Shown here: positions 28,849-39,101 of the stretch, piece by piece
How the letters are laid out: every line of letters begins with the position of its first letter
How positions within the stretch are numbered: the first letter of the stretch is position 1
Assembly: GCF_001676385.1 (NCBI RefSeq)
Contig: NZ_LYVJ01000012.1
Coordinates: 1-64,000, forward strand
Source: Stenotrophomonas maltophilia
GTDB taxonomy: Bacteria; Pseudomonadota; Gammaproteobacteria; Xanthomonadales; Xanthomonadaceae
Length of the DNA: 64,000 nt
Direction: 5' to 3'
Translations under genes and position numbers: made by a program
Notes under the pieces: generated by a model
What the model saw: only the letters and a program-made list of their open reading frames with translations
Told to the model about the DNA's origin: nothing
The model's database searches: none

Positions 28849-29774
28849 GGGCGCTGCGCCGCCAGTTCGGTGATGCGGGCGCTGTGGGCGATCAGCTCGC
28901 GGCATTCGACCGCGAAGATGCCCATCTGGCCCACCTTGAATTCAATCCAGGCGAAGTCGACCTCCGGCAGCAGCTTGACCAGGTGCTGCTCGGACTCACC
29001 CACTTCACAGATCAACAGACCGTCTTCGCTCAGGTGCAGCGGGGCGTCGCGCAGGATCTTCAACACCAGGTCCAGGCCATCATCACCGGCACGCAGGCCC
29101 ATTTCCGGCTCGTAGGAATATTCCTGCGGCAGGGCATCAGTCTCGTCGTTGGTGACATACGGCGGATTGGTGACGATCAGGTCGTAGTGGCGGCCGGTCA
29201 GGCCACTGAACAGGTCCGACCTGATCAGGGTGACGTTGTGCGCCTGCAGGCGCTCCTTGTTCTCTTCGGCCAGCGCCAGGGCGTCATCGCTGAGGTCGAC
29301 GCCGTCCACCTCCCAGTTCGGGAAGTAATGGCCCATGGCAATGGCGATGCAACCCGAACCGGTGCACAGGTCCAGGGCCCGGTGCACGTCGCGGCCGGCC
29401 AGCCACGGCTCGAAGCCGCACTCGATCAGCTCGGCGATCGGCGAGCGCGGCACCAGCGCGCGCTTGTCGCTCTTGAAGCTCAGGCCGGCAAACCACGCCT
29501 CACCGGTAAGGTAGGCGGCCGGGATGCGCTCGTCGATGCGGCGCTGGAACAGTTCCAGCACGCGCAGCTTCTCGGCCTGCAGCAGGCGCGCCTGGCCATA
29601 GGCCGGACCCAGATCGTGCGGCAGGTGCAGGCTGTGCAGCACCAGCTGGGTGGCCTCGTCCAGCGCGTTGTCATAGCTGTGTCCGAAGGTCAGCCCGGCT
29701 TCGTTGAAACGGCTGGTGCCGTAGCGGATCAGATCGATGATCGTGTGGAGTTCGGCGGCCGTTTCGGCGGTCAT
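28845..29774 (-). CDS. prmB: Ribosomal protein L3 N5-glutamine methyltransferase
   Basis: 309 residues. HemK-family SAM methyltransferase: SAM-binding [16 protein letters not shown], and the NPPY catalytic motif in [14 protein letters not shown]. The N-terminal helical domain with [24 protein letters not shown] identifies PrmB rather than PrmC. ATG chosen. Heads the leftward prmB-aroC-dehydrogenase run, divergent from the SCO gene. Confidence 0.94.
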   Translation of the reverse strand: MTAETAAELHTIIDLIRYGTSRFNEAGLTFGHSYDNALDEATQLVLHSLHLPHDLGPAYGQARLLQAEKLRVLELFQRRIDERIPAAYLTGEAWFAGLSFKSDKRALVPRSPIAELIECGFEPWLAGRDVHRALDLCTGSGCIAIAMGHYFPNWEVDGVDLSDDALALAEENKERLQAHNVTLIRSDLFSGLTGRHYDLIVTNPPYVTNDETDALPQEYSYEPEMGLRAGDDGLDLVLKILRDAPLHLSEDGLLICEVGESEQHLVKLLPEVDFAWIEFKVGQMGIFAVECRELIAHSARITELAAQRP

Positions 29775-29896
29775 GGCGGTACTGCGGGCAAAGTGGCCCC
29801 CGATTATAGGGGCTGGCGCCCGTCGCGGCATCCGTTGCGGCGGAAACGATCAGGCCACAGCCGGTATGATGGGGCCCACTTCCCGCGGGGGCTCCC

Positions 29897-30547
29897 ATGT
29901 TCAATCGCAACGTCGGCATCATCCTGCTGATCGCCCTGGCCGCGGGCCTGGGCCTGCTGGCCGCCCAGCAGGTGTTCGCGCCGAAGCCACCGGCCAATGC
30001 TCCGGCCACCGAAGCGGTCACGCTGTACCCGCAGCCGCGCGAACTGCCCGACTTCAACCTGGCCCAGTCCGATGGCACCCGCCTGATCCCGGGTGAGCTG
30101 AAGGGCCACTGGACCCTGGTATTCCTGGGCTTCACCTTCTGCCCCGACGTCTGCCCGACCACCCTGGCCGAGCTGGCCGGCGCGCAGAACCAGTGGGAAA
30201 CCCTGCCCGACAGCCTGCGCCCGCGCGTGCTGTTCATCTCGGTCGACCCGGACCGTGACAGCGCCACCCGCCTCGGCGAGTACGTGCACGGTTTCCACAA
30301 GGACACCCTGGCCGCCACCGCCGACGTTCCCTCGCTGGAGCGCTTCGCCACCTCGCTGGGCTTCGTGTTCCAGAAGGTGCCGGGCAAGCACTTCGACGAG
30401 AATCCCGAGGACTACACCGTCGAGCATTCGGCCAGCCTGGCCGTGCTCGACCCGCAGGGCCGCCTTGCCGGCCTGGTGCGCCCCCCGTTCAACGCGCCGG
30501 CCATTGCCCGCGACCTGCAGAAGCTGACCGAGAAAACCGCCCCATGA
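29897..30547 (+). CDS. SCO1/SenC-family copper chaperone
   Basis: 216 residues with an N-terminal membrane anchor ([20 protein letters not shown]) and a thioredoxin-fold domain facing the periplasm. The copper-binding Cys pair is C82 and C86 in FCPDVCP and the third ligand is the His of [12 protein letters not shown]. Such proteins load the CuA site of cytochrome c oxidase. The stop overlaps the psd start as ATGA. Oxidase genes are not in the window. Confidence 0.9.
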   Translation: MFNRNVGIILLIALAAGLGLLAAQQVFAPKPPANAPATEAVTLYPQPRELPDFNLAQSDGTRLIPGELKGHWTLVFLGFTFCPDVCPTTLAELAGAQNQWETLPDSLRPRVLFISVDPDRDSATRLGEYVHGFHKDTLAATADVPSLERFATSLGFVFQKVPGKHFDENPEDYTVEHSASLAVLDPQGRLAGLVRPPFNAPAIARDLQKLTEKTAP

Positions 30548-31386
30548 GCCTCACCACCGCCCTGACGTACGCCCTGCCCCACCGCCTGCTGTCCTCGATG
30601 GCGCGTTCGCTGGCGTACTCGGACGATCCGCGCGTATCGCGCTGGCTGATCGACACGGTCACCCGCAAGTTCAACGTCAACCTGGACGAAGCAGCCAACC
30701 CGGACCCGCGCAGCTACGCGACCTTCAACCAGTTCTTCACCCGTGCGCTGAAGCCGGGCGCGCGCGTGGCCGACGCCGATCCGCGTACGCTGGTGATGCC
30801 CGCCGACGGCCGCATCAGCCAACTCGGCAGAATCGAGGCCGGCCGCATCTTCCAGGCCAAGGGCCAGTCGTTCACCGCCGCCGAACTGCTGGGCAGTCCC
30901 GAGGACGCCAAGCCATACAACGACGGCCTGTACGCCACCGTGTACCTGTCACCGCGCGATTACCATCGCGTGCACATGCCGTGGACCGGCACCCTGCGCG
31001 AGACCGTGCACGTGCCAGGGCGCCTGTTCAGCGTTGGCCCGGCGGCGGTCAACGGCGTGCCACGCCTGTTCGCGCGCAATGAGCGCCTGGTCTGCCACTT
31101 CGACACCAGCTTCGGCCCGATGGTCAGTGTGATGGTGGGAGCGCTGCTGGTGTCCGGCGTGGAAACAGTCTGGAGCGGCGAGGAAATCCCGCACTACGGT
31201 GACCGCATCACCCGCAAGGACTATCGCGGCCGCGGCATCCGGCTGGAGCGCTTCGCCGAGATGGCGCGCTTCAACTACGGCTCGACCGTGATCGTGCTGC
31301 TGCCGCCGGGCGTGGCCGAGTTCGCACCGCATCTGGATGCCGAGCATCCGGTGCAGCTGGGCCAGGCCCTGGCAAAACTGCGCTGA
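30544..31386 (+). CDS. psd: Phosphatidylserine decarboxylase proenzyme
   Basis: 280 residues. Makes phosphatidylethanolamine. Self-cleaves at the GST motif (Y245-G246-S247-T248), where Ser becomes the pyruvoyl group; the catalytic [15 protein letters not shown] and YHRVHMP blocks are present. Coupled to the SCO gene by ATGA. The gene is closed by a perfect palindromic terminator-like element. Confidence 0.96.
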   Translation: MSLTTALTYALPHRLLSSMARSLAYSDDPRVSRWLIDTVTRKFNVNLDEAANPDPRSYATFNQFFTRALKPGARVADADPRTLVMPADGRISQLGRIEAGRIFQAKGQSFTAAELLGSPEDAKPYNDGLYATVYLSPRDYHRVHMPWTGTLRETVHVPGRLFSVGPAAVNGVPRLFARNERLVCHFDTSFGPMVSVMVGALLVSGVETVWSGEEIPHYGDRITRKDYRGRGIRLERFAEMARFNYGSTVIVLLPPGVAEFAPHLDAEHPVQLGQALAKLR

Positions 31387-31391
31387 GAAAA

Positions 31392-31457
31392 AAAAAGGGG
31401 ACGGAGGGGATTAAGTCGTTTATGCATAAACGACTTAATCCCCTCCGTCCCCTTTTT
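31392..31457. repeat. Dispersed palindromic repeat, copy 2: perfect 66-bp palindrome, bidirectional terminator-like
   Basis: Two 33-nt arms are exact reverse complements with no spacer (centre TATG|CATA). Each strand ends its arm in CCCC followed by five T. It lies between the converging psd and rraB-like genes, five bases after one stop and six before the other, ideal for two-way termination. Same arms as at 11437 and 56858. Confidence 0.93.
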
Positions 31458-31463
31458 CTGTTG

Positions 31464-31811
31464 TTACTGCAGGACCGGGGCCGGGCCGACGTCCATGCCG
31501 TCGTAGTCTTCCACGCCCCACTCCGCGGCCAGCGCCGCCAATTCCTGGTTGCGGCGATCCAGCGAGGCTTCGTCGTGGATTTCCACGCGTTCCACATGCA
31601 GCACATGGAACGGCGCCTCACCTTCTTCCGGTTCCTGTTCGAACAACTCCACGAAGCTGTAACCGTGCTGTTGCAGGTGCGCCGCCAGCGCCTGCAGCGG
31701 CTCGCCGGTGGAGTGCACGAAGAAGTACCCCCACAGCAACGGGGCATTGACATCCCAGTCGGTGTTCTCGCGGAGGTTGGCGAACAGGTTGCGGGTGGCT
31801 TCAAGGTCCAT
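31464..31811 (-). CDS. RraB-family regulator of RNase E activity
   Basis: 115 residues, the usual size of the family. Visible blocks are NTDWDVNAPLLWGYFF, LAAHLQQHGYSFVELFEQE and the acidic WGVEDYDGMDVG end typical of RraB. In E. coli RraB binds RNase E and reduces its activity on a subset of RNAs. Alone between a repeat and the transglycosylase gene. Confidence 0.78.
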   Translation of the reverse strand: MDLEATRNLFANLRENTDWDVNAPLLWGYFFVHSTGEPLQALAAHLQQHGYSFVELFEQEPEEGEAPFHVLHVERVEIHDEASLDRRNQELAALAAEWGVEDYDGMDVGPAPVLQ

Positions 31812-31832
31812 GCAGATTCCAGGTCGTGAGAG

Positions 31833-33434
31833 TTACTTGTCGCAGCCCTGCAGCTTCAGCGTCTGGCCGTGGCGCAGGGTGTAGGCCGGGGCCTTCAGGC
31901 CGTTGGCACGGGCCAGGGTCGGAACGTCGCACTGGAACCTCGCGGCAATGGCACCCAGGGTCTCCCCCCTGGCCACCTTGTGGCTGCGCGCCGGCTTCGG
32001 CCGTGCCGCGCGCGGCGCAGCCACCGGAGCCACCGGCGTGGCCGGTACGCTGCTGGAGGCAGCAGCATCGGCCACCGGCACCACACCGCCCACGGCCACG
32101 CTGCCGGTGTAGCTGGTTGCGGCCGGGCGCACGATGGCGGCATTCAGATCAGCGGTAATCAGCGTGCGGGCCAGGTCGGCGCGCGGGCCACTGACGCAGT
32201 TGCGCTGGTACAGGCCGGCGATGCGGGTGGTGGCGTTGATCAGCGTACCGGCCGGAATCCAGCCGTCGGCCTCATAGCGCGGATTCAGATTGCGCAGCGC
32301 ACGCATGTAGCCGTCGCGCGTACCGTGGCTGCCCAGGCAAATGGTCAGTTCATAGATGGTGGTGGACTTGGCCAGGCGCAGCGTCGCCGGTTGCGCGCTG
32401 ATCTTCGGGAACTCGACGCCGTACTGCTGCGGGTGCAGGAAGATCCAGGCAGCGGCGATCACCATCGGAACATAGTCCTTGGTTTCACCGGGGAACTGGT
32501 TGTAGACGCTGTCGGTCCAGAAACTCTGCCCCCCACTCTGCCTGAACACCCGCGCGGCACGGCCTTCGCCACCGTTGTAGGCGGCCACCGACATTTCCAC
32601 GTTGTTGTTCAACTCGCGCAGGCGCTCGTTGAGGTAGCTGGCACTGGCCTCGGCCGCACTGCGCGCATCGAAGCGGGTATCGAAGCCGGTGCCGTCCGGG
32701 CCCAGGCCGAAGCGGCGGCCGGTGGCTGGCATGAACTGCATCAGGCCGGCGGCACCGGCGCGCGAGGACGCATGCACGCGGCCATTGGATTCCTTGGCCA
32801 TGATGCCGAACAGCAGCGCTTCGGGCAGGCCGCGCTTTTCCCATTCCGGCCACATCACCGCGCGCAGGTTCTGGTAATTCTCGTAGCTGGTCAGCAGCGC
32901 CGGGCGCATGTCGGTCAGCCAGCGGCGGATGCCGGCCTGCACCGCCGGGTTGTATTCGACCATGCTGTCGAAGGCATGGCGCTTGTCGTTCAGCAGGGCG
33001 GCGGCGCGGGCGGCTTCGGGCACGTCCGCGGTCAGCGGGCCGACATGGTCGGGGTCTGCTTCCAGGCGGTCGCCACTCTCGTCGGCCACGTCATCACTGG
33101 CGGCCGCATCGGCGTCGTGCTTGAGCAGCCGCTTGTAGCTGGCCAGCAGGGTACCCATCTGGCAGCCTTTCTGCTTGACGCAGTCGTTGAGGACATCTTC
33201 CATGTCCTCCAGAGCCGCGTCGGCTTCGTTGCTGCCCTTGGGGTCGGCATTGGCGACCAGCAGCAGGGCATCGCCGTAGCGCTTCTCGGCGGCGGTCATG
33301 CGCTGCTGGAGCGCATCCACCTTCGCCTTGTCCCGGGCCGAGACCCGCTGCGCGTGGGCGTCAGGCGCCAGGGAAACCAGGCCGGCCAGGGCCAGCAGCG
33401 GCCAACCGCGGGAAATCAGGACAGGAACGGGCAT
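31833..33434 (-). CDS. Periplasmic lytic transglycosylase with C-terminal LysM (MltD-like)
   Basis: 533 residues. A signal peptide (WPLLALAGLVSLAPDAHA) is followed by a helical region with two Cys (NDCVKQKGCQMG), an SLT domain at ~230-340 with the catalytic Glu in IMAKESNGR and the LMQFMPATGRRFGL and AAYNGGEGR motifs, a Pro/Ala linker and one LysM repeat (HKVARGETLGAIAARFQCD) at the end. It cleaves peptidoglycan glycan strands to 1,6-anhydro products. ATG chosen; a GTG three codons upstream is possible and neither has a clear ribosome site. No lipobox, so soluble or loosely anchored rather than a lipoprotein as in E. coli MltD. Confidence 0.9.
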   Translation of the reverse strand: MPVPVLISRGWPLLALAGLVSLAPDAHAQRVSARDKAKVDALQQRMTAAEKRYGDALLLVANADPKGSNEADAALEDMEDVLNDCVKQKGCQMGTLLASYKRLLKHDADAAASDDVADESGDRLEADPDHVGPLTADVPEAARAAALLNDKRHAFDSMVEYNPAVQAGIRRWLTDMRPALLTSYENYQNLRAVMWPEWEKRGLPEALLFGIMAKESNGRVHASSRAGAAGLMQFMPATGRRFGLGPDGTGFDTRFDARSAAEASASYLNERLRELNNNVEMSVAAYNGGEGRAARVFRQSGGQSFWTDSVYNQFPGETKDYVPMVIAAAWIFLHPQQYGVEFPKISAQPATLRLAKSTTIYELTICLGSHGTRDGYMRALRNLNPRYEADGWIPAGTLINATTRIAGLYQRNCVSGPRADLARTLITADLNAAIVRPAATSYTGSVAVGGVVPVADAAASSSVPATPVAPVAAPRAARPKPARSHKVARGETLGAIAARFQCDVPTLARANGLKAPAYTLRHGQTLKLQGCDK

Positions 33435-33556
33435 TGATGGCACTGTGTACGAAACAGGCTGGCAGAGTAGCGGCGCCGCCGAGGTCGGGGCAAGCCGACC
33501 TTCGGGCCGTCGCTGCCGGCGGTTAACATTGGGCTATTCACCACAAGGGCTGGACC

Positions 33557-35062
33557 ATGGATCCGATTCTGCTCGGCAAAGGCATCACCGACGACGTAGC
33601 TGTCACCCTGCTGCCGAAACTCGGCAACCGCCACGGCCTGGTGGCCGGCGCCACCGGCACCGGCAAGACCGTGACCCTGATGACCCTCGCCGAGGGCTTC
33701 TCGCGGCTGGGCGTGCCGGTCTTCCTTGCTGATGTGAAGGGCGATGTTTCCGGCCTGGCAGTGCCCGGCACCGGCGCCGAAAACCTGCTCAAGCGCGCGG
33801 CCGAGATCGGCGTGGCCGACTATGCACCGGCCGCCAGTCCAGCCATTTTCTGGGACCTGTACGGCAAGCTCGGCCATCCGGTGCGCACCACCGTCAGTGA
33901 AATGGGCCCGACCCTGCTGTCGCGGATCCTCGAACTGAACGATACCCAGGCCGGCGTGCTCGACATCGTGTTCAAGCTGGCCGACGACCGTGGCCTGCTG
34001 CTGCTGGACATGGATGACCTGCGTGCCCTGCTCGGCCTCGTCGCCGAGGAACGCAAGGACATCTCCACCGAGTACGGCCTGGTCAGCGCGCAGTCGATCG
34101 CCGCGATCCAGCGCGCGGTGCTGCGCCTGGCGCAGGATGGTGGCGAGAATTTCTTCGGCGAACCCGCGCTGGAGCTGGCCGACATCATGCGGGTCAATCA
34201 CGACGGCCGCGGCATGATCGGCATCCTCGCCGCCGACCAGCTGGTGCTCAAGCCCAAGCTGTATTCCACCTTCCTGCTGTGGCTGCTGTCGGAACTGTTC
34301 GAGCAGCTGCCAGAAGTGGGCGACCTCGACAAGCCGAAGCTGGTCTTCATCTTCGACGAGGCACACCTGCTGTTCGACGACGCTCCGCCGTCGCTGGTGC
34401 AGCGCATCGAGCAGGTGGTGCGCCTGATCCGCTCCAAGGGCGTGGGCGTGTACTTCTGCTCGCAGTTCCCCGATGACGTGCCGGGCAACATCCTCGGCCA
34501 GCTCGGCAACCGCGTGCAGCATGCATTGCGCGCGTTCACGCCGCGCGACCAGAAGGCGGTGAAGACGGCTGCCGAAACCTTCGTGCCGAACCCGAAGCTG
34601 GACGTGGCCAAGGTGTTGAGCCAGCTCGGCACCGGCGAGGCGCTGGTCTCCACGCTGCAGGACAAGGGCGTGCCGATGCCGGTACAGCAGACGATGATCG
34701 CGCCGCCGCGCTGCCGGATGGGGCCGATCACCGACGCCGAACGCGCGCAGGTGCGTGCCGGCAGCCCGGTCGGCAGCCGCTATGACACCGCGATCAACCG
34801 CGAATCGGCCGCCGAACTGCTGGCCCAGCGCGCGCAGAAAGCCGTCGAACAGGCGCAGGCACCGGCCGCGCGCAGCCGCGAACAGGACGACGCGCGGGAG
34901 GGCGGCTTCGGCCAGGCGATCAAGGATGCGATCTTCGGCACCAAGCGCCGCCAGGGCATGATCGAGACCATGGCCAAGCAGACCACGCGCACGGTCGGTA
35001 CCAAGCTGGGCAACCAGATCGTGCGCGGGATTCTGGGTGGCATCTTCGGCGGCAAGCGCTGA
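33557..35062 (+). CDS. DUF853/YjgR-family ATPase (HerA-FtsK-like P-loop)
   Basis: 501 residues. Walker A GATGTGKTVTL near residue 35, Walker B as LVFIFDEAHLLF near 260, and the family tail ending KLGNQIVRGILGGIFGGKR. HerA/FtsK-type motor ATPase of unknown biological role; other family members are annotated as helicase HerA-like C-terminal proteins. Single-gene unit, divergent from the transglycosylase gene. Confidence 0.9.
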   Translation: MDPILLGKGITDDVAVTLLPKLGNRHGLVAGATGTGKTVTLMTLAEGFSRLGVPVFLADVKGDVSGLAVPGTGAENLLKRAAEIGVADYAPAASPAIFWDLYGKLGHPVRTTVSEMGPTLLSRILELNDTQAGVLDIVFKLADDRGLLLLDMDDLRALLGLVAEERKDISTEYGLVSAQSIAAIQRAVLRLAQDGGENFFGEPALELADIMRVNHDGRGMIGILAADQLVLKPKLYSTFLLWLLSELFEQLPEVGDLDKPKLVFIFDEAHLLFDDAPPSLVQRIEQVVRLIRSKGVGVYFCSQFPDDVPGNILGQLGNRVQHALRAFTPRDQKAVKTAAETFVPNPKLDVAKVLSQLGTGEALVSTLQDKGVPMPVQQTMIAPPRCRMGPITDAERAQVRAGSPVGSRYDTAINRESAAELLAQRAQKAVEQAQAPAARSREQDDAREGGFGQAIKDAIFGTKRRQGMIETMAKQTTRTVGTKLGNQIVRGILGGIFGGKR

Positions 35063-35078
35063 GCCGCCACTGTTGAGT

Positions 35079-35109
35079 TCAGGGCCGTTTCCGCTGGAAA
35101 TGGCCCTGA
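35079..35109. terminator. Hairpin after the DUF853 gene
   Basis: TCAGGGCC-G-TTTCC pairs with GGAAA-T-GGCCCTGA around a three-base loop, with one G-U pair possible. It starts 17 bp after the stop codon. No T run follows, so termination may be partial. Confidence 0.55.
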
Positions 35110-35149
35110 CCCCGCTCCCCATTCGTCATCCGAAAAGAAGTCGTATTGC

Positions 35150-35656
35150 ATGTCCCGTTGGCGCCCCCCCGCAGAAAAGAGCACTGCCCTGATCACCGCT
35201 TCCGGGCACGCACGGCTGAAGGCCGAGCTGGATGAGCTGTGGCGCGTGCGACGCCCCGAGGTGGTGAAGGCACTGGCCGCGGCCGCCGCTGAAGGCGACC
35301 GCTCGGAGAACGCCGAGTACACCTACCGCAAGAAGCAGCTGGGCGAGATCGACCGCCGCGTGCGCTACCTGACCAAGCGCCTGGAATCGCTGCGCGTGGT
35401 CGATACCACGCCGGCCGATCCGCTTGCGGTGTTCTTCGGTGCGTGGGTGGAACTGGAAAACGTGGACAGCGGCGACACCAGCCGCTACCGCATTGTGGGG
35501 CCGGATGAGACCGATGCTGGCCTGGGCTGGATCAGCATCGATTCGCCACTGGCGCGTGCACTGCTGAAAAGGCGCCTGGATGACGAGTTCTCGGTGGAGC
35601 TGCCCGGCGGGCAGTTCACCTTTGCGGTGATCGGGGTGGAATACGAGCCGTCGTAG
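35150..35656 (+). CDS. greB: Transcription elongation factor GreB
   Basis: 168 residues. The N-terminal coiled coil with its acidic tip ([26 protein letters not shown]) inserts into the RNA polymerase secondary channel and triggers transcript cleavage; the C-terminal FKBP-like domain follows ([17 protein letters not shown]). The N-terminus and [12 protein letters not shown] favour GreB over GreA. Its TAG stop is the TAG of the GTAG that opens a SMAG unit. Confidence 0.93.
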   Translation: MSRWRPPAEKSTALITASGHARLKAELDELWRVRRPEVVKALAAAAAEGDRSENAEYTYRKKQLGEIDRRVRYLTKRLESLRVVDTTPADPLAVFFGAWVELENVDSGDTSRYRIVGPDETDAGLGWISIDSPLARALLKRRLDDEFSVELPGGQFTFAVIGVEYEPS

Positions 35657-35747
35657 CGTCGAGCCGATGCTCGGCCTCGCTGTCCATGTGGAGCCGAGCC
35701 CATGCTCGGCTGATGCGCCACGCAGCCGAGCATGGGCTCGGCTCTAC
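35653..35747. repeat. SMAG-type repeats between greB and the DUF3025 gene (one single, one inverted pair)
   Basis: A first unit starts GTAGCGTCGAGCCGATGC at 35653. An inverted pair spans 35688-35747 (GTGGAGCCGAGCCC... to ...GGCTCGGCTCTAC). The converging genes on both sides end inside the outer GTAG tetranucleotides. Confidence 0.85.
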
Positions 35748-36568
35748 AACGGTGGCGGGTACGTGCGCCCTGCGCGCAGCGGGCGGAAATAGTCGGCATT
35801 GCGATAGAAGGCGCAATGCTGCACGGCGTGCCAGCCGGGAATGCCGGCCAATGGCAGGGGCCGCAGCTGCAACGGATCGGTCACGGCCCTGCCCTCGGCA
35901 ATGGCCGCGGTCACCGCGTCGACACAGGCATCATCGGCATCACCCTGCACCACCACGCATTTGCCGACCAGCAATCGCCCCGGCAACAGTGCCTGCTCCA
36001 TCAGCGCATGCCCGAACACCGCCGCGATGGCGATGTCACCGCTGTGCCAGTGTGCCGGCTCGAACAGTGCAGGCCAGTCATGCCTGTCCCACGCGCGCAG
36101 CAACGTGCCGTTGCGCACGCGCACGATCACCCCACTCTCGTCGAACTGGGTCAACGCGGCCTGCGCGCGGTTGCGCTGGCCAGGCGGCATCGTCTTGATG
36201 TGCAGGCATTGCTGCATGTTGAGCGCCCGCTTGAGGTCCGGATGGCAGGCCCACACCAGTGCATTGAACAGGTCGTGCCAGCTGTCGGCGCGGGTGGCGA
36301 TGCGGCCCTGCGCGATTCGGGCTTCGTAGTGCAGGCCGTCCGCCAGCAACGTGGCATCCTGTTCGACCAGGCGTCTGCCGGGCAGCGCCAGCCGCGCATC
36401 CAGATCCGCAATGGACGGCCAATCGGGTCCGGCCAGCAGATCACGGTAGCCCTGCAGCTGCGCAAACAGCGGATGCTCGAACACTCGCGCATCGACCGCC
36501 GCACGCGGCGGTGGCACGAAACGCCGGGAGCCGCCTCCGTGACCGGGGGCGGCCGCTCCTTCCGTCAC
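35744..36568 (-). CDS. DUF3025 domain protein
   Basis: 274 residues, cytoplasmic, no known activity. Conserved-looking blocks: [54 protein letters not shown] and the C-terminal [22 protein letters not shown]. The GTG start overlaps the rimO stop as GTGA. Its TAG stop lies in the GTAG end of a SMAG repeat, so the last codons border on the repeat. Confidence 0.85.
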   Translation of the reverse strand: MTEGAAAPGHGGGSRRFVPPPRAAVDARVFEHPLFAQLQGYRDLLAGPDWPSIADLDARLALPGRRLVEQDATLLADGLHYEARIAQGRIATRADSWHDLFNALVWACHPDLKRALNMQQCLHIKTMPPGQRNRAQAALTQFDESGVIVRVRNGTLLRAWDRHDWPALFEPAHWHSGDIAIAAVFGHALMEQALLPGRLLVGKCVVVQGDADDACVDAVTAAIAEGRAVTDPLQLRPLPLAGIPGWHAVQHCAFYRNADYFRPLRAGRTYPPPL

Positions 36569-37926
36569 AGCACCCTGAGGTCGAATGCCGGGCGGGCAGC
36601 CGCCGGCAACGCGTCGCCGTACAGGTCGTGCTCGTCGCTCTCGGTGATTTCCACGTCGACGAACTCGCCCACGCGCAGCGGCACCTGGTCGGCATTCTGG
36701 ATGTGCACCAGGCCATCGATCTCCGGCGCATCGGCCCGGGAGCGGGCCACCGCGATGTCGCCTTCGATGGCGTCGACCAGGCATTGCTGCACGGTGCCGA
36801 TCTTGGCCTCCAGGCGCGATGCGGAAATCTGCGCCTGCCGCTCCATGAAGCGGGCCAGGCGTTCCTGCTTCACTTCTTCAGGCACAGCTCCGGGCAGATC
36901 GTTGGCCGTGGCCCCCTCGACCGGCGAGTAGGCGAATGCGCCCACACGGTCCAGCTGCGCCTCGTCGAGGAACGACAGCAGCTCTTCGAACTCGGCTTCG
37001 GTCTCGCCGGGGAAGCCGACGATGAAGGTCGAGCGCACGGTGATGTCCGGCGCGATGCGGCGCCAGTTCTGCACGCGCTCCAGGGTCTTCTCGACCGCGC
37101 CGGGGCGCTTCATCAGGCGCAGGATGCGCGGGCTGGCGTGCTGGAACGGGATGTCCAGGTACGGCAGGATACGGTTCTCCGCCATCAGCGGCACCACCTC
37201 GTCCACGTGCGGGTACGGGTAGACGTAGTGCATGCGCACCCACGCGTCCAGCTCGGACAGGCCTTCGCACAGCGCCTTCAGGCGGGTCTGGTAAGCCTTG
37301 TCCCGCCACATCCTCTCGGCGTACTTCACGTCCACGCCGTAGGCCGAGGTGTCCTGCGAAACCACCAGCAGCTCGCGCACGCCCCCCCGCACCAGGCGCT
37401 CGGCTTCGCGCAGCACTTCATCGACCGGGCGCGACACCAGCTTGCCGCGCATCGACGGAATGATGCAGAAGCTGCACGTGTGGTTGCAGCCTTCTGAGAT
37501 CTTCAGGTAGGCGTAATGGCGCGGGGTCAGCTTGATACCGTAGTCGGGCACCAGGTCGACGAATGGATCGTGCTTGGGCGGCAGCGCTTCGTGCACCGCT
37601 TCCATCACGCTCTGGTAGTCCTGCGGGCCTGACACGGCCAGTACGTTGGGGTACGCCTCGCGGATCTGCTCCGGGCGCTTGCCCAGGCAGCCGGTGACGA
37701 TGACCTTGCCGTTCTGGTTCATTGCCTCGCCGATCGCGTCCAGCGATTCGGTCACCGCCGAATCGATGAAGCCACAGGTATTGACCACTACCACATCGGC
37801 CGAATCGTAGGACGGGACGATGTCGTAGCCTTCCGAGCGGAGCTGGGTGAGGATGCGCTCGGAGTCGACAAGGGCCTTCGGGCAGCCAAGGCTGACGAAG
37901 CCGACTTTGGGGTTCAGCTGGGACAT
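36565..37926 (-). CDS. rimO: Ribosomal protein S12 methylthiotransferase
   Basis: 453 residues. Radical SAM methylthiotransferase that modifies Asp89 of ribosomal protein S12. N-terminal MTTase domain ([20 protein letters not shown]), radical SAM cluster in [11 protein letters not shown] and a C-terminal TRAM domain ([21 protein letters not shown]). The start codon and first 13 codons, with the upstream ~156 bp, are repeated almost exactly at 40377-40572 on the far side of a small island. Confidence 0.96.
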   Translation of the reverse strand: MSQLNPKVGFVSLGCPKALVDSERILTQLRSEGYDIVPSYDSADVVVVNTCGFIDSAVTESLDAIGEAMNQNGKVIVTGCLGKRPEQIREAYPNVLAVSGPQDYQSVMEAVHEALPPKHDPFVDLVPDYGIKLTPRHYAYLKISEGCNHTCSFCIIPSMRGKLVSRPVDEVLREAERLVRGGVRELLVVSQDTSAYGVDVKYAERMWRDKAYQTRLKALCEGLSELDAWVRMHYVYPYPHVDEVVPLMAENRILPYLDIPFQHASPRILRLMKRPGAVEKTLERVQNWRRIAPDITVRSTFIVGFPGETEAEFEELLSFLDEAQLDRVGAFAYSPVEGATANDLPGAVPEEVKQERLARFMERQAQISASRLEAKIGTVQQCLVDAIEGDIAVARSRADAPEIDGLVHIQNADQVPLRVGEFVDVEITESDEHDLYGDALPAAARPAFDLRVL

Positions 37927-38082
37927 GGAATCGCGGGACTCTGGGGGCCTGGGCCCCTGCCGGCGTGGCAGGGGTCCTGGGGGCCGGGGGCCTGAAAGGG
38001 CGCCAGTATACCGGGGTTGGCGGCCGCGCTCTGAACGGGCAGCCGCCTGATCACGCACAGCCACTGACACCACGCTAGCCCG
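37888..38082. repeat. 195-bp direct repeat, left copy (rimO 5' end and promoter region)
   Basis: Same orientation as 40377-40572 and about 98% identical: I count three substitutions (G/A in CGGCRTGGCA, A/G in CCRCTGACAC, G/A in GCTARCCC) and one single-base indel. It covers 13 codons of rimO and the intergenic region before it. Confidence 0.95.
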
Positions 38083-38459
38083 GGTCTACAGCCTGCTGGT
38101 GATGATCCGGGCGTACGAGGAATCGGACACGAAGAGCAAGCGCGTGCGCGCCGCCATCCACCGCCAATGCAGGGGGTGGCAGGACGGGACCTCGTGCGGC
38201 GTCATCTGGAACGGCAAGGGTTCAAGCTGGACCCAACTGGACCCGCAGAACAAAACGTTCCAGCTCGTGCCCGAGCGTGCCTAAGCGGCGATGCTCGCCA
38301 TCCGCAAGTTCCGGGATGGCCACGGGGCGGTCAGGATCATGCGCATCATTAGCCGAGGAAGGTCTACAGTTGACCAACGGCGGTAGCCCGGCGGACCAAG
38401 CAGGTGAACGGCACCATGCGGAAGAAGTGTTAGGCCTGTCCGAAGAGCTTCCTGCATAA
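38081..38459 (+). pseudogene. Serine recombinase fragment (5' part missing, internal stop and frameshift)
   Basis: From the end of the repeat the frame reads [22 protein letters not shown] and VRAAIHRQCRGWQDG..., then FQLVPERA, a TAA stop, and in the same frame AAMLAIRKFRDGHGAVRIMR. After about 38350 the match moves to another frame as LAEEGLQLTNGGSPADQ. These blocks are typical of the recombinase domain that follows the catalytic domain in phage- and ICE-type serine recombinases (EES-x-SKR, LVPERA, GLQLTNGGSP). The catalytic Ser domain is absent, cut off at the repeat boundary. Not functional. Confidence 0.75.
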
Positions 38460-39101
38460 GTAGGAGCCACGACTTTATCAAGGCAAGCGACGGCTTAGCA
38501 TCAAGCCGGGACAAGCCGTTCGCGCAGCTCCTCCCAGCCCCCCATATCTTGGCGGCATTGTCGGGCAAGCGGACCTAATGCCTCGCTACCCACATTTTGC
38601 ACCGCCACGACCCCGCCCGTGGTTGGCGCAGGGTCAGGAGGCCCAGGGGCCGAGGTCGGAGCGGCTTCAAACCAGCCACCAGCCCCGTGATTGTCCGCGT
38701 CAAAGCTAACCACAACTCGCTGCAAGCGATATTTCATGGACGCAGATCTAAAATCGGCGCATACCGGCGCTCATGTAGGAATTCTCCTACTCCTGCGCGC
38801 CAACCCTGCACCTATGCTCCATCTGCGGTCCGCATCAACTCGAGAGGGCAGATTCATGGCGCCCACGCAGCTCGATTCTGCATGGATCCGCGAGCTTCTC
38901 CTTTAGGAAAGGATGATCACCAAGAGGTAACGAAGCACAGGCCTTCCGAAACACGACGCATCTGAAAGGCGATGACGCTCGGGCCGGGGAAAGCGTAAGC
39001 GGACCCGCGGCAATAGCTGTGTGGCCGACGCCATGTCTGCGACGACAGAGAGTCGTTACATCATCGGACCGCAATAGTTTTCACTCAAAAGAGGGAACTT
39101 T
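38460..39101. other. Island segment without a well-supported gene
   Basis: Several short frames, none convincing. The best is 38501-38737 on the minus strand (78 codons, starting MKYRLQRVVVSFDADNH and ending GWEELRERLVPA) but it lacks a clear ribosome site and I recognise no family. The last ~40 bp contain the ribosome site (GAGGGAA) of the next gene. Confidence 0.35.
38501..38737 (-). CDS. Possible small hypothetical protein
   Basis: 78 residues with a Pro/Gly-rich centre (PTSAPGPPDPAPTTGG) and a plausible amphipathic C-terminal helix (LARQCRQDMGGWEELRERL). No ribosome site, no recognised motif, and overlapping frames of similar size exist on the other strand. It may be a real island gene or chance. 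Confidence 0.25.
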   Translation of the reverse strand: MKYRLQRVVVSFDADNHGAGGWFEAAPTSAPGPPDPAPTTGGVVAVQNVGSEALGPLARQCRQDMGGWEELRERLVPA

